Shown piece after piece: positions 63,936 through 64,000 of a stretch of DNA of 64,000 bases. Location of the stretch: assembly GCF_900156675.1 (NCBI RefSeq), contig NZ_FTOH01000001.1:558001-622000 (forward strand). Reading direction: 5' to 3'. The notes under the pieces are model-generated. The model ran no database searches and was not told the origin of the DNA. It worked only from the letters and a program-made list of their open reading frames with translations. Made by a program: the position numbers and the translations under genes. How positions within the stretch are numbered: position 1 is the first letter of the stretch; each line of letters starts with the position of its first letter. Origin of the DNA: Thalassolituus maritimus. Its GTDB lineage: Bacteria > Pseudomonadota > Gammaproteobacteria > Pseudomonadales > Oceanobacteraceae.

Positions 63936-64000
63936 GCAGGGATATCCCTTTAACTGAGAGTTCTATGATCGAGTATACAGAACATTTGGTCTTGTTTCTT

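Overview
The window looks like a chromosomal segment of a marine, hydrocarbon- and lipid-using gammaproteobacterium of the Oceanospirillales type (Thalassolituus / Oceanobacter-like). The evidence is an AlkB alkane hydroxylase next to a GntR regulator, proteobacterial fadBA, an oleate hydratase, and the conserved orders smc-zipA-ligA and pyrD/rmf/rlmL known from Pseudomonas-like genomes. The genus is an inference; no rRNA or other decisive marker is present.

Layout. 1-2.3 kb: the end of an AraC regulator, a possible 26-residue acidic peptide, and a minus-strand tRNA operon with three tRNA-Asp(GTC) and three tRNA-Val(TAC) genes behind a strong sigma-70 promoter. It also contains a duplicated 119-bp spacer and two tandem 80-bp repeats carrying the tRNA-Asp 3' end. 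2.3-10 kb: an RND efflux pair, the ABC-F ATPase Uup with a coupled small membrane protein, and a periplasmic protein. 10.2-13.9 kb: fadBA with a PsrA-like operator and a terminator.

13.9-22.4 kb is the accessory part: three REP-like palindromes, at least two recognisable relics of RAYT transposases (REP-associated tyrosine transposases) plus two possible ones, a GNAT acetyltransferase gene with two in-frame amber codons, orphan lipoproteins and membrane proteins, and a periplasmic binding-protein-like gene. Right after it (22.45 kb) is a 200-residue protein that reads like an FtsZ relative without its GTP-binding signature.

23-34 kb: lipid and small-molecule genes. These are oleate hydratase, a CMD/AhpD-like protein, an AraC regulator, a glyoxalase-fold protein, a secreted hydrolase, a secreted protein with two PhlG-like domains divergent from a TetR gene across a near-perfect 28-bp palindrome, a solute-binding protein, a DUF3089 lipase-like protein, and alkB divergent from a GntR/FCD regulator.

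34-64 kb is mostly core. It holds smc-zipA-ligA; a six-gene MoxR/Bat operon; the giant NAD-glutamate dehydrogenase; a secreted unknown with a DUF2835 gene; pyrD, rmf and rlmL; an FMN-binding flavoprotein; an ammonium transporter with an NtrC-like site and a sigma-54 promoter; a CobB sirtuin with a patatin phospholipase; riboflavin synthase; and a glutaredoxin.

Functionally the recurring theme is uptake and oxidation of alkanes and fatty acids (AlkB, FadBA, oleate hydratase, patatin, lipase-like proteins), placed beside housekeeping genes for chromosome segregation, division, nitrogen assimilation and stationary-phase ribosome hibernation. All calls are from reading the sequence; no database search was run.
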